From positions 62,001 to 126,000 of the forward strand of contig RQYD01000005.1 in NCBI GenBank assembly GCA_003858485.1: DNA of 64,000 nt. The letters run 5' to 3'. The position numbers and the translations under genes were made by a program. The notes below the pieces were generated by a model. That model saw only the letters and a list, made by a program, of their open reading frames with translations. It was not told the DNA's origin and did not search any database. Below, one piece after another: positions 26,978 through 36,562 of the stretch. Within the stretch, counting starts at the first letter, position 1. Each line of letters begins with the position of its first letter. The DNA is from Clostridiales bacterium COT073_COT-073 (lineage in GTDB: Bacteria; Bacillota; Clostridia; Lachnospirales; Vallitaleaceae).

Positions 26978-28405
26978 TTAATTTAAACAGCTTGCACCAT
27001 TGCTGGCAATTACTTCTTGATACCAGTAAAAGCTGTCTTTTTTGATACGAGCCAAATCTTTCAAATCCTCATCATCACGATTGACATAGATTAAGCCATA
27101 TCGTTTTTGATATCCATTACTGGTACTTAAAACGTCGATAAATGACCAGGGTAGGAAACCTTGTACTTCCACTCCCAATTCAATTGCCCTATGGATTGCG
27201 TTTAGATGTTTGCTCCAGTAGTCGATTCGGTAACTATCATGAATTTCTCCATTTTCAAGGATGTCTCTGGCACCCAGACCGTTTTCGGTAATGATCATTG
27301 GAATGCCATAGCGTTCATAGATATCACGAAGCAAGTATTCCATTCCATTTGGATCAATTGTCCAATCCCAATCATTGGTTTCAGCATTTGGATTTTTCAT
27401 GTACTGATAGAAGTCAGGCATGACTTCATAAGCACCCATTTGTCCTTTTTGGCCACTAAGATTACTTTTAGCTTCAGTCAGTCTGTTTTTGTCTGCTTCA
27501 GGAAAACGGACACATTTACTGGCATAATAATTGACTCCAAGAAAATCCAGAATACCTTGGCGGAGAATTTCTGCATCACCATCTTCAGTGATAGGAGCAA
27601 GCCCTTGTTCCTTTAAATATAGAGAAGCACTTTTGGCATAATGTCCTTTAAAGTAAACATCCAAAAAGTACTGGTTTTTCAGGTTTTCAGCATTGAGCAT
27701 AGCCAGCATGTTTTTCGGAGAAGAGTCAAGAGCGTATACCGGAGAGTAGCCAATGGCACTTCCAGCTCTGCCACCTTCTACATATTGATGAATTAATTTG
27801 CTGACTTTGGCCTGAGCCAAATTCATATGATGGTTGATTTGGAATTTGACCTGTGCTTTGTCATGATATTTTTCGGGGATGTAGTTTTTCTTTTTCCAAA
27901 ATTCCACAATAATACTTTGTTCATTGATGATAAGCCAATCTTTGATCCTGTCGCCATAGCGCAAGAGCAGAAACTTGCTGTATTCTACAAAATCATCAAT
28001 ACTTTGGCGACTGATCCAACCATCATATTTTTCGACTAAGGCCATTGGCATATCATAGTGATAAATTGTCGGGATTGGTTTGATCCCGTTGCGAATCAAT
28101 TCATTGACCAGATTATCGTAAAATTCGATTCCTTTGGGGTTGGCTTCACCAACCCCATCGGGGAATATTCGTGACCAGGAAAATGAAAAACGATAGGCGG
28201 TAAAACCACATTCTTTCATTAAGGCAATATCTTCTTTATAGCGATGGTAATGATCGCTGGCAACAGAAGCATCGGCAAAACCCGTATCTGCGTTTAAAAG
28301 ATCCATTTGCGATAGCTTTTTACCATCTTCCAAGGCTGCGCCCTCTACCTGATAAGCACTGGTTGAGGCACCCCAGAGAAACCCTTGAGGCATTGTTTTT
28401 TTCAT
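26978..28405 (-). CDS. 6-phospho-beta-glucosidase, GH1 family
   Basis: This 475-residue GH1 enzyme has the N-terminal signature FLWGASTSAYQVEGA, acid/base Glu in IINEQS and nucleophile Glu in IITENGLG near residue 370. It hydrolyses intracellular phosphorylated beta-glucosides such as cellobiose-6'-phosphate. It is the last gene of a LicRBCA-type PTS operon, where Bacillus has a GH4 enzyme (LicH). Its start codon overlaps the IIA stop (ATGA). Confidence 0.93.
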   Translation of the reverse strand: MKKTMPQGFLWGASTSAYQVEGAALEDGKKLSQMDLLNADTGFADASVASDHYHRYKEDIALMKECGFTAYRFSFSWSRIFPDGVGEANPKGIEFYDNLVNELIRNGIKPIPTIYHYDMPMALVEKYDGWISRQSIDDFVEYSKFLLLRYGDRIKDWLIINEQSIIVEFWKKKNYIPEKYHDKAQVKFQINHHMNLAQAKVSKLIHQYVEGGRAGSAIGYSPVYALDSSPKNMLAMLNAENLKNQYFLDVYFKGHYAKSASLYLKEQGLAPITEDGDAEILRQGILDFLGVNYYASKCVRFPEADKNRLTEAKSNLSGQKGQMGAYEVMPDFYQYMKNPNAETNDWDWTIDPNGMEYLLRDIYERYGIPMIITENGLGARDILENGEIHDSYRIDYWSKHLNAIHRAIELGVEVQGFLPWSFIDVLSTSNGYQKRYGLIYVNRDDEDLKDLARIKKDSFYWYQEVIASNGASCLN

Positions 28406-28764
28406 TTTTCCTCCTTTGCTGGTAATAACTTATAAAAATTTTCAAAGACAGTCAAATGTTTTTCTGTTAAATGAATTTCGGACATCACTGTCATTAATGT
28501 ATCTTGCGCATGATTAAATAAAATGCTGGGGGTAAAAGGATTAGCCTGGGAAATTTCAGCCTGCATTCTTGCTGTTTGCGCATTATGCGCTTTGCAAATA
28601 TGCTGATTGGCTTCAGAAATCTGTAGCCGGGCATTTTCAAAATCAAAGACAGCAATAAAGTCCAGCGCCTGGGCAATTGATTTTCTTGCTTCCCCAGATT
28701 CTATAATAATTTGCATAGCAACTTGAACGATTTCGTCGTCGTCGCAATATAGTAGCTCCGCCAT
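28402..28764 (-). CDS. licA: PTS lactose/cellobiose-type IIA component
   Basis: This 120-residue helical protein matches the Lac-family IIA. The phosphorylated histidine lies in NHAQDTLMTVMSEI (about residue 88), and the N-terminal helix contains IIIESGEARKSIAQAL. It carries phosphate from HPr to the IIB protein encoded upstream in the same operon. The symbol is by analogy with the Bacillus lic operon. Confidence 0.9.
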   Translation of the reverse strand: MAELLYCDDDEIVQVAMQIIIESGEARKSIAQALDFIAVFDFENARLQISEANQHICKAHNAQTARMQAEISQANPFTPSILFNHAQDTLMTVMSEIHLTEKHLTVFENFYKLLPAKEEK

Positions 28765-28799
28765 GAATATTCCTCCTCACATGCGAGTTAAAAAATAGT

Positions 28800-30032
28800 T
28801 TATGCCTGGCTCTCTTCAACAACACATTGTTTTTCATATACTTTATAAAATGGATACCAGGTCAGGAAATATAAAGCGAATAAAACAATGTAAACAATGA
28901 CCGCCCGCCAATCTTCTGTAATCATAACACTGGAAAATGGAGCCGGAATTTGCCCGATTTGTATCATTTTTGAAGGGATATTAAGTAAGCCGTAATGCAT
29001 GGTCAGCCATACCACAGCCGGGCCAACAATACTGTTGATCAGGATCGGCAGCATCAACAAAGGATTAAAGACAACTGGTGCACCGAACATAATTGGTTCG
29101 TTGATATTAAACAGAGATGGTCCAATGCAGATTTTTGCCATTGTTTTTAATTTTTTGCTCTTGGAGAAAAGCATCATCACATTCAGCGGCAGGGTACCAC
29201 CGCGTCCACCCATCGTAATTAATGCTGCTGTGAAAACAGCTTCACTGGTAGCAATATTAACAGGCACGCCACCGGCTGCTACTGCTTCAATGTTTTGGGC
29301 AATAGCGACAATAAAGATAGGTGTGGTCACAGCATTAAATACCCAGCTGGAAATTCCCATAGAATAGAAAATAACTGGAACAAAGCAGATTAAGATAAAT
29401 CCGGGCAGGGTTTGTGCACCTTTTTGCAGAGGTAAAAACAGATTGATAAACATTTGATATAAATCCAGATCCAGCACATTGGCAAATAGCATGGCAATTG
29501 CTAATGTGATGGTGATTGGAATGATGTTATTGATCCACTCGCTTACAAAGTCCGGCAAAGCAGTATTATTTTCCAGAACATGGAGTTTTGCGTAAAGGTG
29601 GAAGACGATTGCTACAAACAGGCCAACTACAATTGCCATCATGATACCTGCTGGCCCAATTCGACCATTTTCAATTTGAAAGACACCATCAACCACTTTG
29701 GGACAGCATAATAAGAGATAGGTAGCAATTGAAATTAGCCCGGCATTAATCTGATATTGGCTATGCTTTAATTTAAGCATCGCTTCATGGGTAATTAAAA
29801 AAGCAATGAAAATCGCCAATAATCCAAAGGAAAAGTTGGCAATAATTCTTAAATCAGGTAAGAATTTGAGATAGGAACGAAAAACATTATAAAAGAAAAT
29901 CAAAGAACCTGTTAAAATAATGGGAAGAACTTTTTTCATAGTACTTGCAACAGTATCAATCCATGGATTGGCAAAAATCTTTCTTGCCTTTGGAGCAAAT
30001 ACATCAGAAAGCCATGTCATTAATTTTTTCAT
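28800..30032 (-). CDS. licC: PTS cellobiose-type IIC permease
   Basis: This 410-residue membrane protein has about ten helices and the Lac/cellobiose IIC features, including FNINEPIMFGAPVVFNPLLMLPFI-like residues near 300 (here INEPIMFGAPVVFNP) and GGRGGTLPLNVMMLFSKSK. It translocates the sugar while IIB phosphorylates it. It starts 4 bases after the IIB stop codon. Confidence 0.93.
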   Translation of the reverse strand: MKKLMTWLSDVFAPKARKIFANPWIDTVASTMKKVLPIILTGSLIFFYNVFRSYLKFLPDLRIIANFSFGLLAIFIAFLITHEAMLKLKHSQYQINAGLISIATYLLLCCPKVVDGVFQIENGRIGPAGIMMAIVVGLFVAIVFHLYAKLHVLENNTALPDFVSEWINNIIPITITLAIAMLFANVLDLDLYQMFINLFLPLQKGAQTLPGFILICFVPVIFYSMGISSWVFNAVTTPIFIVAIAQNIEAVAAGGVPVNIATSEAVFTAALITMGGRGGTLPLNVMMLFSKSKKLKTMAKICIGPSLFNINEPIMFGAPVVFNPLLMLPILINSIVGPAVVWLTMHYGLLNIPSKMIQIGQIPAPFSSVMITEDWRAVIVYIVLFALYFLTWYPFYKVYEKQCVVEESQA

Positions 30033-30036
30033 AGAA

Positions 30037-30357
30037 TTAATTCTCCTTTCCGTTTAAAAGTTGTTGGACCAGTTGTACCAGTTTTTCTCCATTGAGACCG
30101 GAGTAGATATCGGTTGGGATCAGTGCAACTTTAATTCCCAGCGGTTCACACTCGCTTTTGAATTTGGGCAGGGCGCTTTCATAATGAGGGCCAACCAGTA
30201 GTACATCCATCTTGTCCATGTACTCGCTGATCACGCTTTCACTTCTTGCATCAATCGTCATATCAAGATTTTGCGCTTTTGCGGCTTGTCTGGCCTTTTG
30301 AGCGAGAAACCCGCTGGAAAAACCGGCGCCGCAACATAGTAACACACGTGTTGTCAT
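30037..30357 (-). CDS. licB: PTS cellobiose-type IIB component
   Basis: This 106-residue protein has the active-site loop LLCCGAGFSSG; the second cysteine is the phosphorylation site of cellobiose IIB proteins. The start at 30357 is chosen because AGGAGGTAT precedes it and the protein then begins MTTRVLLCCG, as usual. Upstream in-frame starts would run into the regulator gene. Confidence 0.92.
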   Translation of the reverse strand: MTTRVLLCCGAGFSSGFLAQKARQAAKAQNLDMTIDARSESVISEYMDKMDVLLVGPHYESALPKFKSECEPLGIKVALIPTDIYSGLNGEKLVQLVQQLLNGKEN

Positions 30358-30383
30358 AGAATACCTCCTAATATAGTCAGTGA

Positions 30384-32285
30384 TTATTTTTGTTCTACTT
30401 CGCAAATTATGCGGATTAATGTATTAAAATCTTTTTTGTGAATTAACTCCTTGATATATACTTCATCCATCATAAATTTAGTAGCAGTATTATAAAAATC
30501 TTCTAAATTTTCTTTCTGAGTTGAAATTGAAAGTAAAAATATGACCTGAACATCATACATATTCCAAAAAATCGGTTTTTCCAGAACAGCCACACAAACA
30601 AAAGTATCATTGGTAATTGGCTTATAGGGATGAGGAATTGCTACATAAGGGCAGAAATCTGTCTGCATTAGTTGTTCACGCTTTAAAACATATTCTTCAA
30701 AGTCAGGCGGCAAATTTTTTATGGCTCCGATTCTTTGACAAATCGACTTTAAAACTTCTTCACGGCTATCACCTTTGATATCTGTGAAAAACAGTTCTTG
30801 ACTAAAATAATTTTTAATTTCAGTTTGTGGTTTATTTTTCAAAATTCGTTCTACATCAGCAATATTATGTTTGTCAAAGAAATATTGCACCTGACATACC
30901 GGAACAGGCAGAGCAATGGGAACAGGAACGGTTGAAAAAACATAGTCAATATGGCTGAAGTCAATGGTATCCAATGTGTGAACATCACAAGTGAAGATTT
31001 GATTAATATAATCATTAAAGAGTTCACGGAAACGGTACTCAAAAAGCTTGGCACTTCCTATGCCTGAAGCACATACTAAAAGAATGTTTCGCTTACTTGA
31101 ATAACTGGCTTTTCTTTTCAAGGCCAAGGCAAAGCAAAGGGCAAGATATCCGATTTCTTCTTCTGGGACAATGGTTTTAAAATATTCCGCCAATACAGTT
31201 GAAGCATGGGCAGCGATTGCATAAGCAAAACTGTAAGTTTCTTTGATTTCCTCTAAAATAGGATTATCCAGTTTTAAATTATATTTAAGTCGGGTGTATA
31301 AAGATATCATATGTTGTACTAATAGTGTATTTAGGTCTGAATCAGATTGAAAATTCAGTTGGAAAGTGTGATCAATACTCTCCAACATATGATGGACTAA
31401 GGGGTGAATTTCTGAGTGAACGGAATTTAAATTATAAGTATAAAACGAACTTTTTTTCTTGCTTAAAAGCAAAAGGGCGAGGTATTGTATTTCCTGATCT
31501 GGAAACTTTATATTGAAATAATATTCTAAATCTGAAGAGATTACTTGAGCAGTATGGATATCGTTTTCTTGAAGTAAAGGAATATAGTCAATTTCTGCTG
31601 ACAAAATAATGCATTTCTTTTTTATTCGATATAATGCGATTTGAATTTGCATAACAATATTATCAATATCTGTTTCATATAAGTTATAATCACATTTCAT
31701 TGTATTTTGAATAATACATTTATGAATAAGGGCAAAGTCAAAGAAACGGATTGATATTTTTTGCAGCCATTTTGAAGGAAGACTGTGAAACATATTATGT
31801 AAACAAATACGAAAGTTTAACTCACTGCCTGTTAGCTTCATTCCATAATAAGGCTTGCGTTCAAGATGAATTTGATATTTTTGTAAATACTGTTCAATGG
31901 ACTTTAAATCATTGGATAAAGTTTTTCGAGAGATATAAAGTAATTCACACAAATGATCGGCTTTGATATAAGAGTTGCAGTTTTCGAAGAGATAACTGAG
32001 GATATAAGTTTTTCTTTGCTTGCTTGTTTCAGGGAAAGCTGGTAAGAGCTCCTGAGCAATTAACTTTTGATAGGCACGCTGGTCATGGACAATAAGACAT
32101 ACCCCATAATTACGGCGGCTTTGAACAGTTGCTCCATTTTGTTCAAGCAAATCTTTTAGTTGATGCATCAGCGTTCGAATGGTGCGTGGGCTAAGCTCAA
32201 GCTTTTGCGCAATAATTTCCTGGTGAATATATTCATTTTCAGAAAGGCATAACAACAAAGCGCGAAGTCGTTCGTTTAATTGCAT
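30384..32285 (-). CDS. licR: BglG/LicR-type PTS-regulated transcriptional activator
   Basis: This 633-residue protein has the LicR/MtlR layout: an HTH at about 1-60 (LELSPRTIRTLMHQLKDLL), a second Mga-like HTH at about 85-165 (LLYISRKTLSNDLKSIEQYL), two PTS regulation domains (about 185-400), a IIB-like domain with LLVCASGIGSAKLF (about 405-490), and a C-terminal IIA-like domain with VAIPHPYKP (about 500-633). Phosphorylation through the PTS tunes its activity. It is the first gene of the operon and is only 26 bases from licB, so it is probably cotranscribed with its targets. Confidence 0.92.
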   Translation of the reverse strand: MQLNERLRALLLCLSENEYIHQEIIAQKLELSPRTIRTLMHQLKDLLEQNGATVQSRRNYGVCLIVHDQRAYQKLIAQELLPAFPETSKQRKTYILSYLFENCNSYIKADHLCELLYISRKTLSNDLKSIEQYLQKYQIHLERKPYYGMKLTGSELNFRICLHNMFHSLPSKWLQKISIRFFDFALIHKCIIQNTMKCDYNLYETDIDNIVMQIQIALYRIKKKCIILSAEIDYIPLLQENDIHTAQVISSDLEYYFNIKFPDQEIQYLALLLLSKKKSSFYTYNLNSVHSEIHPLVHHMLESIDHTFQLNFQSDSDLNTLLVQHMISLYTRLKYNLKLDNPILEEIKETYSFAYAIAAHASTVLAEYFKTIVPEEEIGYLALCFALALKRKASYSSKRNILLVCASGIGSAKLFEYRFRELFNDYINQIFTCDVHTLDTIDFSHIDYVFSTVPVPIALPVPVCQVQYFFDKHNIADVERILKNKPQTEIKNYFSQELFFTDIKGDSREEVLKSICQRIGAIKNLPPDFEEYVLKREQLMQTDFCPYVAIPHPYKPITNDTFVCVAVLEKPIFWNMYDVQVIFLLSISTQKENLEDFYNTATKFMMDEVYIKELIHKKDFNTLIRIICEVEQK

Positions 32286-32350
32286 GAAAATGCCCTCCTT
32301 CCGTAGAATCTTAAAAATATTTACTATTTAAAAAGCTGAGCTTTAAATTT

Positions 32351-32379
32351 AGTATACTTATAAAAAAAGAATAAATCAA
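32351..32379 (-). promoter_or_regulatory. Promoter of the lic-like operon
   Basis: On the minus strand TTGATT (32379-32374) and TATACT (32356-32351) are 17 bp apart, about 60 bases before the licR start. The rest of 32380-32610 holds nothing recognisable. Confidence 0.65.
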
Positions 32380-32616
32380 TCCAGACTTTTTCCTTTAGGT
32401 TTTGGCAAAAGTTACATCAAATTTATATTAGTTGTTTATTTTTTCGCCTTCTTAACAATCTCCTTGAAGCTGGAGTATGGCTTTTGTAAAAAGACACAGC
32501 ATTTTAACAGATATGAATAGAAATAGTTTGTTGGAGTAAGTTGCGAATTATGACTTTTGCAAGAAATGTAAAAATGGAAAATTTCAAAAGATTTCCAAAA
32601 GATTAATAAAAAACAC

Positions 32617-32648
32617 TTGACAAATACCAAGTCATTTGTTACTATACT
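32617..32648 (+). promoter_or_regulatory. Promoter of infC-rpmI-rplT
   Basis: TTGACA at 32617-32622 is followed by TACTAT (32640-32645, 17-bp spacer) overlapping TATACT (32643-32648, 20-bp spacer). Either may serve as the -10 box. A ~205-base leader follows. Confidence 0.65.
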
Positions 32649-32654
32649 AAAAGC

Positions 32655-32860
32655 AAGAAGCAGAGATATTCCTCTCACCTAAGGACAATGGAGTGCTTGG
32701 GTTCATAGATTACAAGTAGTTTCTTTTATGTGGAAATATTTTGTGAATATGAGGGGATAGATAATATCCTCTTTTTTTGTGAATAAAACGATAGATATCG
32801 TTTTTGAGCGTTCCATGGGAAGGCTGAAACTAAGAAATGCTGATATAGGAGGTGCTTACT
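32655..32860 (+). promoter_or_regulatory. infC operon leader with attenuator hairpins
   Basis: The leader ends in two terminator-like hairpins. One is GAGGGGATA/TATCCTC with a T7 tail (32751-32778). The other is AAAACGATA/TATCGTTTT with T5 (32785-32805). Firmicute infC-rpmI-rplT operons are commonly repressed by ribosomal protein L20 through such an attenuator, so L20 control is inferred. I did not match the full Rfam consensus by eye. Confidence 0.65.
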
Positions 32861-33373
32861 ATTAGCGAACACATCATTAACGAACAAATCAGGGATAAGG
32901 AAGTAAGGGTAATCGGTGAGGACGGCGAACAACTGGGAATTATGTCCTCAAAGGAAGCTCAATTATTAGCAAAAGAAGCTAATTTGGACTTAATAAAAAT
33001 TGCTCCGAAAGCAAATCCGCCGGTATGTAAAATCATTGATTACGGTAAATACCGTTATGAACAAGCCAAGCGTGAAAAGGAAAACCGTAAAAAACAAACC
33101 GTTATCAGTGTCAAAGAAATACGCTTATCGCCCAATATTGAATCACATGATATCAACACCAAGATGAATATGGCGAAGAAATTTTTAAGTAACGGCGACA
33201 AGGTTAAAGTAGTTGTTCGTTTTCGTGGTCGCGAAATGGCACATACGGAATTTGGCAGGGAATTATTGACCGAATGCTACGCAAAATTAGAGGAAATTGC
33301 TGACATCGAAAGCCAACCAAAAATTGAAGGAAAAAATATGGTTATGGTTTTGATGCCCAAGAAGACAAAATAA
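32861..33373 (+). CDS. infC: Translation initiation factor IF-3
   Basis: This 170-residue IF-3 has the N-terminal domain (INEQIRDKEVRVIGEDGEQLGI), the linker rich in K and R, and the C-terminal domain (VKEIRLSPNIESHDINTKMNMAKKFL, VVVRFRGREMAHTEFG). The start is ATT at 32861: AGGAGG at 32847-32852 is spaced 8 bases from it, while the GTG at 32852 lies inside the ribosome site. An AUU start is a known hallmark of infC and lets IF-3 limit its own synthesis. Confidence 0.95.
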   Translation: MSEHIINEQIRDKEVRVIGEDGEQLGIMSSKEAQLLAKEANLDLIKIAPKANPPVCKIIDYGKYRYEQAKREKENRKKQTVISVKEIRLSPNIESHDINTKMNMAKKFLSNGDKVKVVVRFRGREMAHTEFGRELLTECYAKLEEIADIESQPKIEGKNMVMVLMPKKTK

Positions 33374-33397
33374 CAGAATACGAAGGAGGTAATCATT

Positions 33398-33595
33398 ATG
33401 CCTAAAATTAAAACACATAGTGGTGCAGCAAAAAGATTTAAAAAGACAGGAACAGGCAAATTTAAAAGAAATCATGCCTTTACCAGCCATATTTTGGAAA
33501 AGAAAAGTCCTAAAAGAAAGCGCAACTTAAGAAAGAGCGTTGTCGCAGCCGAAGCCGATCAAAAAGAATTAAAGAGATTATTACCATACTTATAG
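33398..33595 (+). CDS. rpmI: 50S ribosomal protein bL35
   Basis: This 65-residue basic protein matches bL35 ([41 protein letters not shown]). It lies between infC and rplT as in most Firmicutes and is preceded by AAGGAGGT. Confidence 0.97.
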   Translation: MPKIKTHSGAAKRFKKTGTGKFKRNHAFTSHILEKKSPKRKRNLRKSVVAAEADQKELKRLLPYL

Positions 33596-33620
33596 GATAG
33601 AGAAATAGGAGGAAACCAAA

Positions 33621-33974
33621 ATGGCAAGAGTGAAAGGTGCAATGCACACCAGAAAAAGACGTAAAAGAGTATTAAAGTTAGCAAAAGGATATTTTGGAGC
33701 AAGAAGCAGACAATTCAGAACCGCTAAGCAAGCAGTTATGAAGTCAGGTGTATATGCATATGCCGGCAGAAAAATGCGCAAGCGTGATTTCAGACAATTA
33801 TGGATTGCCCGGATTAATGCCGGAACCAGAATGTATGGACTTAGCTATTCTAAGTTTATGCATGGCTTAAAATTAGCTGGAATTGAAATGAATAGAAAAA
33901 TGCTGGCTGAGATGGCTGTTAATGATGAAAAAGGCTTTGCCGGTTTAGTAGAAACTGCTAAAGCAGCATTGTAA
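33621..33974 (+). CDS. rplT: 50S ribosomal protein bL20
   Basis: This 117-residue protein matches bL20 ([41 protein letters not shown]). It assembles early on 23S rRNA and is the likely repressor acting on the leader at 32655-32860. It is the last gene of the operon. Confidence 0.97.
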   Translation: MARVKGAMHTRKRRKRVLKLAKGYFGARSRQFRTAKQAVMKSGVYAYAGRKMRKRDFRQLWIARINAGTRMYGLSYSKFMHGLKLAGIEMNRKMLAEMAVNDEKGFAGLVETAKAAL

Positions 33975-33995
33975 TAAATCGCTTAACTTTCTTAT

Positions 33996-34032
33996 AAAGA
34001 GTTATTATCTGAAAATGATAATAACTCTTTTT
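33996..34032 (+). terminator. Terminator of infC-rpmI-rplT
   Basis: AAAGAGTTATTATC, a 7-base loop and GATAATAACTCTTT form a perfect 14-bp stem ending in a T-run. Confidence 0.92.
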
Positions 34033-34070
34033 GTATTTGCGGAATGAACTAAAATCATTTCACAGATAAC

Positions 34071-34126
34071 TTGCGCAATCAAGAGAAATGGTGTAAAATA
34101 CTAGAATCAAAGGAGAATGGTATAAT
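34071..34126 (+). promoter_or_regulatory. Promoter region of the Gfo/Idh gene
   Basis: TTGCGC (34071-34076) and TAAAAT (34094-34099) are 17 bp apart. A separate extended -10, TGGTATAAT (hexamer at 34121-34126), lies downstream. Either or both may start the transcript. Confidence 0.5.
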
Positions 34127-34204
34127 TTTTCGCCGATTTCATGATAGGGTCACCAGTACTGAATTAGTGATCAGCAGTTAGACAAGAAGAAAGGGGTTGA
34201 AAAA

Positions 34205-35185
34205 ATGTTAAGATTTGGTGTGGTAGGAACTAATACAATTACGGATGAATTTATTCGTTGCGGCAAACAAATAGAGGGATTTGTACTTTCGGCAGTTTAT
34301 TCCCGAACGATGGAGCGGGCACGGGAATATGTGGCTTTGCATGAAGCAGAACATTGCTTTGATAATTTAGAAGAAATGGTGAGAAGTGATGTCATCGATG
34401 CAGTCTACATTGCCAGTCCGACTTCTTTTCATGCTGACCAGTCGATTTTAAGCATGTGCCATGGCAAACATGTATTATGTGAAAAACCAATGGCTTCTAA
34501 TTGCCGGGAAGTTGAAGAGATGATAAGGACAGCCAGGGAAAATAAAGTGCTGTTGATGGAAGCCATGAAATCTCTGTTTTTGCCGAATTTTCAGGCACTT
34601 ATTCAGGAATTGCCAAGAATCGGAAAAGTACGACGCTATTATTCACAGTTTTGTAAATACTCTTCCCGATATGACAGGTTTTTAAGCGGAGAAAAGGTCA
34701 ATGCCTTTCAACCCGAATTTTCGAATGGTTCATTGATGGATTTAGGTGTTTACTGCATTCAGCCGCTGATTGCACTTTTTGGTATGCCGAAGGCAATGAA
34801 AGCCAATGCAGTTAAACTCAGAACCGGGGTCGATGGAGAAGGCAGTCTGATTTTAACTTATGATGAATTGGAAGCAGTGCTGGTACATTCAAAAATATCT
34901 GTTTCTGGTTTGCAGAGTGAAATTCAAGGAGAAAAGGGGAGCTTGATGATTGACATGATTTCCAAACCAAGTAAAATTATATTTTATGGACAGGATGGGC
35001 AGGAAATTGATGTGTCAAGACCGCAAAAACCTCATATGGTTTATGAAATTGAAGAATTTATCGATTTGGTCAAACAGGGAAAAACCGAATCATCAGTGAT
35101 GACATATCAACAGAGCTTAAATACTATGAAAATTTTGGAAGAAGCCAGACGGCAGACAGGGATTGTATTTCCGGCAGATAAATAA
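34205..35185 (+). CDS. Gfo/Idh/MocA family oxidoreductase
   Basis: This 326-residue NAD(P)-dependent oxidoreductase begins with the Rossmann strand RFGVVGTNTITDEFI and has YIASPTSFHADQ, the conserved EKP (CEKPMASN) and a C-terminal domain with GVYCIQPLIALFG. Family members oxidise or reduce sugar derivatives. The family is broad and the substrate cannot be assigned. A GH3 lipoprotein gene follows, so a cell-wall or amino sugar is conceivable. Confidence 0.88.
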   Translation: MLRFGVVGTNTITDEFIRCGKQIEGFVLSAVYSRTMERAREYVALHEAEHCFDNLEEMVRSDVIDAVYIASPTSFHADQSILSMCHGKHVLCEKPMASNCREVEEMIRTARENKVLLMEAMKSLFLPNFQALIQELPRIGKVRRYYSQFCKYSSRYDRFLSGEKVNAFQPEFSNGSLMDLGVYCIQPLIALFGMPKAMKANAVKLRTGVDGEGSLILTYDELEAVLVHSKISVSGLQSEIQGEKGSLMIDMISKPSKIIFYGQDGQEIDVSRPQKPHMVYEIEEFIDLVKQGKTESSVMTYQQSLNTMKILEEARRQTGIVFPADK

Positions 35186-35211
35186 ATTTCGGTAAAATGA
35201 AAGGGGAAATT

Positions 35212-36441
35212 ATGCTGAAATTAAGACATATTAAAATGATTTCTTTGTTACTGTTCGCCATATGGTTAACAGGCTGCGGATCAATGATTGTAAATGAGCC
35301 AAATCCACCAATGCCTAAGAAAGAAGAAATGAAAAAAGCCAAACAGCAAAAAACGATACCGGAAAAAAAGCCGGAAATAAAACCGGAGGTGGAGCAGACA
35401 TTGCCGGTACCCGGAGAAATGGCTGACCCGCAGGTGGTTTTTGCTGATATTGATAAGTTACTGGCGGAAATGAGTCTGGCAGAAAAAGTAGGCCAAATGT
35501 TTTTGGTGCGCTGCCCCGAGTTAAAGGCAGTAGAAGAAGCACAAAAATATCAATTTGGCGGTTATGTATTATTTGGCATTGACTTTAAAGATAAAAGTAA
35601 AGATCAGGTAGTAGCCATGATTGCCGGATATCAGGGAGTTGCTAAGATTCCAATGTGGATTGCAGTTGATGAGGAAGGCGGAATGGTTAACCGGGTTAGC
35701 CGCAATCCGAATTTGCGACTAACTCCGTTTGCTTCTCCACGGATGCTTTATGAAAATGGGGGCTTTGACAGAATTAAAAACGATACCAGAGAAAAAGCGG
35801 AACTGCTTAAATCATTAGGGATTAATTTAAATTTGGCCCCGGTTTGTGATATTCCGGAAAAGAAAGACGATTTTATTTATGAACGGGCAATTGGCACAGA
35901 TCCTGCCTTGGTTGAGGAATATGTCACTCAGGTGGTAAATACTATGAATGAGCAGAAAATGGCTTCTGCTTTAAAACATTTTCCGGGTTATGGCAATAAT
36001 ATTGATACCCATACAGAGCTGGCCTATGACCAAAGACCGCTGGAGAATTTTAAAAAGCGGGATTTCCTGCCTTTTATGGCCGGCATTAAAAATGGGGCCA
36101 GTGCCATTATGGTTTCTCATAATATTATCACCCAGGTCGATGACAAAATGCCGGCTTCTTTATCACCGGCTGTACATCAGCTATTGCGCAAGGATTTAGC
36201 TTTTAAAGGAGTGACAATTACAGATGAACTGGCTATGGAAGGTGTTAAGAAATTAATGACGGATGAAGAAATTGCAATTCAGGCTATTTTGGCCGGGAAT
36301 GATATGCTTTGTACAACTGCTTATGCCAGTCAGATACCGGCAGTAATAGAAGCTGTGGAATCAGGCCGGATCAAACTGGAAGTTATTGACCAGGCGGTTC
36401 GTCGGATTTTACTTTGGAAACAAAGTTTTATGAAAATTTAA
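35212..36441 (+). CDS. GH3 family beta-N-acetylhexosaminidase-like lipoprotein
   Basis: This 409-residue protein starts with a lipoprotein signal (lipobox LTGC near residue 21), a K/E/P-rich linker, and then a NagZ-type GH3 domain from about residue 85. It contains the NagZ motif KHFPGYGNNIDTH, whose D-H pair supplies the general acid/base, and the nucleophile Asp in TDELAMEG. It should act outside the membrane on N-acetylhexosamine-containing muropeptides or glycans. ATG at 35212 is used because AAAGGGG lies 5-11 bases upstream and the signal peptide begins there. Confidence 0.88.
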   Translation: MLKLRHIKMISLLLFAIWLTGCGSMIVNEPNPPMPKKEEMKKAKQQKTIPEKKPEIKPEVEQTLPVPGEMADPQVVFADIDKLLAEMSLAEKVGQMFLVRCPELKAVEEAQKYQFGGYVLFGIDFKDKSKDQVVAMIAGYQGVAKIPMWIAVDEEGGMVNRVSRNPNLRLTPFASPRMLYENGGFDRIKNDTREKAELLKSLGINLNLAPVCDIPEKKDDFIYERAIGTDPALVEEYVTQVVNTMNEQKMASALKHFPGYGNNIDTHTELAYDQRPLENFKKRDFLPFMAGIKNGASAIMVSHNIITQVDDKMPASLSPAVHQLLRKDLAFKGVTITDELAMEGVKKLMTDEEIAIQAILAGNDMLCTTAYASQIPAVIEAVESGRIKLEVIDQAVRRILLWKQSFMKI

Positions 36442-36492
36442 GCGAATTTCTGTGAAATTGGTTAAAAGACGATTAGGAATCCAGCCAGTGGA

Positions 36493-36521
36493 TTGACAAG
36501 CCCAGGGAAAAAAGATATGAT
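36493..36521 (+). promoter_or_regulatory. Promoter of the lipoprotein gene
   Basis: TTGACA at 36493-36498 and TATGAT at 36516-36521 have a 17-bp spacer, about 40 bases before the start codon. Confidence 0.75.
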
Positions 36522-36562
36522 AATTGTGTTACAGAGAAACATAGAATAATCCGGGAGGCTGT

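Noticed and set aside
32852-32860. GTG start for infC
   Set aside because: The GTG is part of the AGGAGG ribosome site; ATT at 32861 has the right spacing and gives the usual IF-3 N-terminus.
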